A DNA stretch of 64,000 nt from contig CAYVHU010000014.1 of assembly GCA_964451415.1 (NCBI GenBank), positions 6,658-70,657 on the forward strand, given 5' to 3'. The notes under the pieces were generated by a model. It searched no databases. It worked only from the letters and a program-made list of their open reading frames with translations, and was not told the origin of the DNA. The position numbers were made by a program, and so were the translations under genes. The DNA comes from CAYVHU01 sp964451415 (lineage in GTDB: Bacteria; Pseudomonadota; Alphaproteobacteria; Rhodospirillales; Magnetovibrionaceae). Below are positions 59,207 to 64,000 of this stretch, in pieces (the stretch's first letter is position 1; every line of letters begins with the position of its first letter).

Positions 59207-60343
59207 ATGGCCATTCCTTTTATTGATTTACAGGCCCAGCGCCGCGCCCTGGGCAGCGAACTGAATGAGGCTATCGCACGGGTTCTGGCGCGCGGTGATT
59301 TCATTCAAGGTCATGAAGTGCGTGAATTCGAACGCGCCTTGGCGGACTTTACAGGGGCCGTCCATGTGGTGAGCTGCGCCAACGGCACCGATGCCTTGAG
59401 CCTGGTCGGTATGGCCGAAGATGTGGGGGCCGGGGACGCGGTATTCGTGCCCGCGTTTACCTTTGTCGCCACAGCCGAGGCCTTTGCGCTTCTGGGTGCG
59501 ACACCGTATTTCGTGGATGTGGACGCGCGGACCTTCAACATGGATGTCGAGAGCCTTAAGGCGGGCATTGCGGACGCGCGGACCCGGGGCCTCACCCCTA
59601 AAATGGTAGTCGCGGTTGATCTGTTCGGTCAGCCTGCGGACTATGAAGCCATTGCCCCCGTGGTGCGTGAAAACGACATGGTGCTGGTCGCCGACGCCGC
59701 CCAGGCGCTGGGTGCGGCCCAGGCGCTGGGGGGCTCACTCCATGGCAAGAAAGTGGGGACGCTGGCGGATTACACCACCACCAGCTTTTTTCCCGCCAAG
59801 CCGCTGGGATGTTACGGCGACGGCGGCGCGGTGCTGTGCGCGGATGGGGACAAGGCGGCGCTGATCAAGTCCCTCACCCAGCACGGCAAGGGCAGGGAAA
59901 AGTACGACAACGTGCGCATCGGCATGAACAGCCGCTTGGATACGCTGCAAGGCGCGATTTTGATGGAAAAGCTGAAGATTTACGAAACCGAAGTGGCGGC
60001 GCGAAACGCAAGCGCCGCGCGCTATACCCAGGCGCTCAGGGATGTTGTCGAGACACCTGTTGTGCGGGACGGGGCGACGTCGTGCTGGGCGCAGTACACC
60101 TTGAAGCTTGAGAATCGCGACGCCGTACGGGCGCACTTGAAAGACGCCGGCGTCCCCAGTGCGGTGTACTACCCCATGCCCCTCAACCGACAGGGCGGCT
60201 ATGCCGATTGTCCATCTGTTCCCGGCGGCGTGGCGGTGTCGGAGGCCCTGTCCCAACAGGTCCTGAGCCTGCCCATGCACGCCTATCTGGACACTCCCAC
60301 ACAGAACATTATCATTGAGGCCGTGAAGGCAATGCTTAAATGA
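59207..60343 (+). CDS. wbpE: UDP-2-acetamido-3-keto-glucuronate aminotransferase, WbpE/WlbC
   Basis: A 378-residue PLP aminotransferase giving UDP-GlcNAc3NA with glutamate. Motifs are IPFIDLQAQRRAL, ANGTDALSLVGMA, LVADAAQALGAAQALGG with PLP-nitrogen aspartate D163, and K198 in TTSFFPAKPLGCYGDGGA. SRLDTLQGAIL follows. An 18-bp in-frame tandem duplication (59696-59731) repeats AAQALG immediately after D163, adding six residues beside the active site compared with the expected family form. Completes WbpB-D-E. Confidence 0.93.
   Translation: MAIPFIDLQAQRRALGSELNEAIARVLARGDFIQGHEVREFERALADFTGAVHVVSCANGTDALSLVGMAEDVGAGDAVFVPAFTFVATAEAFALLGATPYFVDVDARTFNMDVESLKAGIADARTRGLTPKMVVAVDLFGQPADYEAIAPVVRENDMVLVADAAQALGAAQALGGSLHGKKVGTLADYTTTSFFPAKPLGCYGDGGAVLCADGDKAALIKSLTQHGKGREKYDNVRIGMNSRLDTLQGAILMEKLKIYETEVAARNASAARYTQALRDVVETPVVRDGATSCWAQYTLKLENRDAVRAHLKDAGVPSAVYYPMPLNRQGGYADCPSVPGGVAVSEALSQQVLSLPMHAYLDTPTQNIIIEAVKAMLK
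59696..59731 (+). repeat. 18-bp tandem duplication inside wbpE
   Basis: GCCGCCCAGGCGCTGGGT at 59696-59713 and GCGGCCCAGGCGCTGGGG at 59714-59731 differ at two third-codon positions. Both encode AAQALG. The frame is kept. Confidence 0.85.
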
Positions 60344-60375
60344 AAGTGAAATGCGCAATCCGGTGAGGACATAGG

Positions 60376-63300
60376 ATGCAGTTCATCAAAAACGGCCCGG
60401 ATATTCCCGAACGCTTACTACAAGCGCATGAAGAGGGGCGCGTGGTGTTTTTTTGTGGTGCTGGCATTTCTTACCCAGCCGGGTTGCCAGACTTCGAGAA
60501 ACTTGTAAAACAGATATTTAAGTTTCTTGAAATGACACCCGATGCTGTGCAGAACACAGCAACCAAGGCCAAGCAATTCGATACAGCTATTAACCTTCTG
60601 GAATCCAACATCATTGGCGGGCGTGAGGCCGTGCGCAATGCCTTGGCAAATATCTTGACCCCTGACCTTGGCAAGCGGGATGCTACAGCGACACATGATG
60701 CATTGTTGACGTTAGGAAGGAACCGTGAAAGGCAAACGCGCCTGATCACCACCAACTTTGACCGGCTGTTTGAGACGGTGATTGTAAACAAAGAACTGTC
60801 GGTTGAACGTTTTCGCGCCCCGTTGCTACCGGTTCCAAAAAAACGCTGGGATGGGCTTGTTTACCTGCATGGTCTGCTGACAGAAACACCAACTTCAAAT
60901 GACCTGGATCGTCTGGTTCTGTCCAGCGGCGACTTTGGCCTAGCATACCTTACCGAACGCTGGGCATCCCGCTTCGTCAGTGAACTGTTTCGTAACTACA
61001 TTGTTTGTTTTGTCGGTTACAGTATCAACGACCCAGTTCTGCGATACATGATGGACGCGCTCGCTGCCGACCTTTTGTTGGGTGAGAGCCCACCGGAAAT
61101 GTTTGCATTCGGTAGCTATTCCAAGGGCAAGGAAGAGAAATGCACCAACGAATGGCAAGCCAAGAATGTGACACCCATTCTCTATCGCGAACACAAGCGT
61201 CATGCATACTTGCACAAGACCTTGAGAACCTGGGCCGAGATTTATCGTGATGGTATTCGCGGCAAGGAACGCATCGTCGTCGAAAGTGCCATGGCTCGCC
61301 CTTTGGCGAGCACCAAGCAGGACGATTTTGTAGGTCGTCTCCTTTGGGCAATAAGCGATCCCCAAGGTCTACCGGCCAAGCGCTTTGCAGAGCATAATCC
61401 AGTGCCTTCTCTGGATTGGCTGGAACCATTGAGTGAAAACCGTTATGGACATGCCGACCTGCGCCGTTTTGGCGTGACGCCAAGGCCCGCTCAAGACGAT
61501 AAACTTTCATTCAGTCTTACTTGTAGGCCGCTGCCCTACGACCTAGCCCCACGGATGGCTCTTGTCGGTGTTGGTGTATACAGCACACTATGGGACAAAG
61601 TGATGCTGCAGCTTGCCCAATGGTTGGTGCGGCATCTTGGTGATCCGGCCCTCCTGCTATGGTTGGTTAAGCGTGGTGGTCAGTTGCACGAAGACCTAAT
61701 CCGGTTAATCAAAGGTGAGCTGAGCAAGTTAACCAAGCTCGAACGCGATGGCGACACGGGTGAATTGAACCGGACCCGCGCCAACGCTCCGAATGCTATT
61801 CCGGACTCAAACATGCGAACGCTTTGGCGTTTGCTACTGTCCGGGCGTGTGAAATCATTTGCGTACAAAAATGATCTCTATTCGTGGTGTGACAGCTTCA
61901 AGCGCGACAGCCTGACAACCACCTTGCGCTTAGAACTTCGCAAAATACTGACTCCTCGCGTGTTACTGCGCGAACCGTTTTTCGGATCAGAGGGGAACGG
62001 CGAAAATGGCGATCCACAACACGTAGAGGACATCGTCGATTGGGATGTCGTGCTATTCACGGACCATGTTCATTCTGGCCTATCCAATCTAACAAATGAT
62101 CAGGGCTGGGCTGATGTTCTCCCCGACCTATTGCCTGACTTTGGCTCGCTGCTACGTGATGCTCTCGACCTCAAGCGGGAACTCGGAGGGGCTGACGATA
62201 AAAGAGATTTGTCCTACATAAATCAGCCTTCAATCAGCCAGCATGCGCAAAATAGTAACTTTCGCGACTGGACGGCTCTTATTGAACTGACGCGTGACGC
62301 CTGGTTGGCAACATTAGCCAAATCTCCTGAACGAGCCCGTCTTACAGCCGAATCCTGGTGGTTCGTGCCCTATCCTTTATTCCGGCGTTTAGCGTTTTTT
62401 GCTGCGACACAAGAATCCGTCATCCCTACTCACCAAGCACTCGACTGGTTGCTAAACGACGATCATTGGTGGCTTTGGTCGACTGAAACCAAACATGAAG
62501 CTCTACGTCTTCTGATCTTCTTGGCACCGAAAATAGATCAGACTGATCGGGATAGACTCGTGCAAGCTATCTTAGGCGGCCCCCCGCGCGCCATGTTTGA
62601 GAAGGACATTGAGACCGAGAATTTGAACCAAATAATGGAACGAGATATTTGGTTGCGTCTTGCCAAAATGGAAAATATCGGATCAATGTTAAATATTGCC
62701 GGGAAAAAGCGCCTGGACGAACTTTCAATCAAATATCCACAATGGAAACTTGCTAAAGACGAGCAGGACGAATTCCCGTACTGGCGTGATGATGGTAATG
62801 AATGGCGAAAATTTGTTGCCACGCCGCGTCTTCGTCGCGATCTGATCGAATGGCTCAAGCAACATCCCAGCGCGGATCCTTGGCACGGTGATGATTGGCA
62901 AAAACGCTGCCGAGACGACTTTGCCACCACAGCATGTGCCTTGCGTGCGCTAGCCAATGAGAAAAAGTGGTCTGAAGACCGGTGGCGCAAAGCATTGCAA
63001 GCTTGGTCAGAGGAAAAACTAATCAAGCGCGCGTGGCGTTACATGGCACCAGTGGTCGTTGATATTCCTGACGAGGTGTTGCAAGAGCTCGCCCACGCTA
63101 TCAGTCGGTGGCTGCAAAGCATCTCCAAGATTTTAGACTGCCATGACGCCCTCTTTTTTAACCTTGCTCACCGTATCCTGTCGTTGGATCATCAAGATGG
63201 GACCGACACCGACGATCCCGTAACACGCGCCATTAACCACCCCGTAGGCCATGTGACAGAGGCATTGCTGAACTGGTGGTATCAAAAAAAACCGGAAGAT

Positions 63301-63966
63301 GAGCAAGGCTTGCCTGACGAGATCAGGCCAATTTTAACCGAACTTTGTGATACACAATCCGACAAGTTCAGACATGGCCGAGTATTGCTGGCGGCGCATG
63401 CGATCTTCTTGTTTCGCGTTGACAGGCAATGGACTGAAGAATACCTGTTGCCACTGTTTGACTGGAATCGCTCCGTGGATGAGGCCCGTGCCGCATGGGA
63501 AGGGTTTCTCTGGTCGTCACGCTTTTATGGTCCTTTAATGGAAGCGATCAAGCCCGCCTTCCTCGACACCGCACAACATTATACATCTTTCAGTAAACAT
63601 AACGAACAGTACGCTGACTTCCTGACATTTTCTGCACTTGAGCACAGAGACATCTTTACAATCACAGAATTGGCCAGTGCTACCCGCGCATTGCCGTCAG
63701 ACGGTCTTATAAAAGCCGTTCAGGTTCTGGTTTGTACTCTCGAAGAAGCGGGGGGGCAGCGTTCCAACTATTGGAAAAATAGGATTGTTCCCTATCTCAA
63801 TAAGATTTGGCCAAAGGCGCGGGACCGCAAATCGCCGGCTATTGCGGAAAGTCTTGGGCGCTTATGCGTGGCTGCACAAGACAACTTTCCAGAGGCATTG
63901 AAGATGCTTCGCGGCTGGTTGCAAGCGCCTCCATATCCTGATTATCTAGGGTGTGGACTCAATTGA
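60376..63966 (+). CDS. Large SIR2-domain protein, defence-associated sirtuin-like
   Basis: A 1196-residue protein. The N-terminal 290 residues are a SIR2-type NAD-binding domain: FFCGAGISYPAGLPDFEKL (28-43), LITTNFDRLFE (123-133), the catalytic H165 in VYLHGLL, and FVGYSINDPVLRYMM (212-226). The remaining 900 residues are alpha-helical and acidic-aromatic, resembling the DUF4020-type C-terminal region of SIR2 anti-phage proteins such as Dsr1. Such proteins deplete NAD+ on phage sensing. GAGGACATAGG precedes the ATG. It has no relation to the glycan genes and its codons are AT-richer. The C-terminus may be cut short at 63946. Confidence 0.85.
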   Translation: MQFIKNGPDIPERLLQAHEEGRVVFFCGAGISYPAGLPDFEKLVKQIFKFLEMTPDAVQNTATKAKQFDTAINLLESNIIGGREAVRNALANILTPDLGKRDATATHDALLTLGRNRERQTRLITTNFDRLFETVIVNKELSVERFRAPLLPVPKKRWDGLVYLHGLLTETPTSNDLDRLVLSSGDFGLAYLTERWASRFVSELFRNYIVCFVGYSINDPVLRYMMDALAADLLLGESPPEMFAFGSYSKGKEEKCTNEWQAKNVTPILYREHKRHAYLHKTLRTWAEIYRDGIRGKERIVVESAMARPLASTKQDDFVGRLLWAISDPQGLPAKRFAEHNPVPSLDWLEPLSENRYGHADLRRFGVTPRPAQDDKLSFSLTCRPLPYDLAPRMALVGVGVYSTLWDKVMLQLAQWLVRHLGDPALLLWLVKRGGQLHEDLIRLIKGELSKLTKLERDGDTGELNRTRANAPNAIPDSNMRTLWRLLLSGRVKSFAYKNDLYSWCDSFKRDSLTTTLRLELRKILTPRVLLREPFFGSEGNGENGDPQHVEDIVDWDVVLFTDHVHSGLSNLTNDQGWADVLPDLLPDFGSLLRDALDLKRELGGADDKRDLSYINQPSISQHAQNSNFRDWTALIELTRDAWLATLAKSPERARLTAESWWFVPYPLFRRLAFFAATQESVIPTHQALDWLLNDDHWWLWSTETKHEALRLLIFLAPKIDQTDRDRLVQAILGGPPRAMFEKDIETENLNQIMERDIWLRLAKMENIGSMLNIAGKKRLDELSIKYPQWKLAKDEQDEFPYWRDDGNEWRKFVATPRLRRDLIEWLKQHPSADPWHGDDWQKRCRDDFATTACALRALANEKKWSEDRWRKALQAWSEEKLIKRAWRYMAPVVVDIPDEVLQELAHAISRWLQSISKILDCHDALFFNLAHRILSLDHQDGTDTDDPVTRAINHPVGHVTEALLNWWYQKKPEDEQGLPDEIRPILTELCDTQSDKFRHGRVLLAAHAIFLFRVDRQWTEEYLLPLFDWNRSVDEARAAWEGFLWSSRFYGPLMEAIKPAFLDTAQHYTSFSKHNEQYADFLTFSALEHRDIFTITELASATRALPSDGLIKAVQVLVCTLEEAGGQRSNYWKNRIVPYLNKIWPKARDRKSPAIAESLGRLCVAAQDNFPEALKMLRGWLQAPPYPDYLGCGLN

Positions 63967-64000
63967 CCCATAACCTTATGGCGAAGATATGAACCATTGC
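63946..64000. mobile_element. Possible insertion-sequence end at the right window edge
   Basis: After CTAG (63946-63949) the sequence changes to GGTGTGGACTCAATTGACCC, and the SIR2 frame stops six codons later. CTAG is a known target of IS5-like elements and GTGTGGACTCA resembles a terminal repeat. The element itself would lie outside the window, so this is only a suspicion. Confidence 0.2.

Noticed and set aside
1..64000. CRISPR array, tRNA or rRNA genes
   Set aside because: No regularly spaced repeats, cloverleaf-like or rRNA-like segments were noticed on reading; a covariance search could still find a small RNA.

Overview
The window comes from a proteobacterium, most likely an alphaproteobacterium of the Rhodospirillales type. 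This is inferred from the xerD-accA pair at the left end, the moderately high GC, and coding style with many GTG/TTG starts and 4-bp ATGA overlaps. No rRNA, tRNA or taxon-specific marker is present, so genus is not assignable. Function calls rest on reading motifs in the translations; no database search was run.

Layout. 1-3265: housekeeping edge (partial unknown gene, xerD, accA). 3287-4592: a control module, with a promoter flanked by two dyads, a winged-helix/Rossmann regulator, an RfaH-like NusG paralogue, and an ops-like element just after it. 4614-13978: a nonulosonic-acid cassette (NeuB, NeuD, CBS-nucleotidyltransferase, KdnB-like and KdnA-like enzymes, CMP-transferase, SDR, LegC, NeuC). 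14065-20504: AT-richer genes with a GT-B-like protein, a methyltransferase and three radical SAM proteins, one frameshifted in a 9-G tract and one related to lysine 2,3-aminomutase. 20559-35846: a pseudaminic-acid pathway in pieces (PseB, PseC, two SpsF-type CMP-transferases, PseG-PseH fusion, PseI), an ABC exporter, GT-B-like proteins, and a PseA/HisH/HisF amidotransferase set lying between two 1.1-kb direct repeats. 35847-45838: a scar with an ABC-transporter remnant, then a cassette that seems to make another CMP-activated compound (2-hydroxyacid dehydrogenase, SDRs, cytidylyltransferase, methyltransferase, TIM-barrel isomerase, two radical SAM enzymes, HAD phosphatase). It is split by a 6-phosphogluconolactonase gene on the minus strand. 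45843-57647: glycosyltransferases, a CDP-6-deoxyhexose set (RfbF, RfbG, RmlC-like, SDR), a methyltransferase, an intact AsnB and a broken AsnB fused to a glycosyltransferase tail. 57677-60343: WbpB/WbpD/WbpE-type synthesis of 2,3-diacetamido uronic acid. 60376-63966: a large SIR2-domain protein resembling defence-associated sirtuins.

Taken together this is a very large surface-glycan or glycoprotein-glycan locus, nearly all on the plus strand, probably started under the left-hand regulator and kept processive by the RfaH-like factor acting at the ops-like site. It supplies at least two nonulosonic acids, a CDP-6-deoxyhexose, a diacetamido uronic acid that could be amidated by AsnB, and amidino or other decorations. 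Several junctions (29.3-31.3 kb, 35.8-36.0 kb, 56.4 kb, 57.2 kb) are chimeric scars, showing cassette exchange and gene decay. No Wzx, Wzy, Wzz or initiating sugar-phosphate transferase is seen; the only membrane transporter is the ABC protein at 22803-24608.
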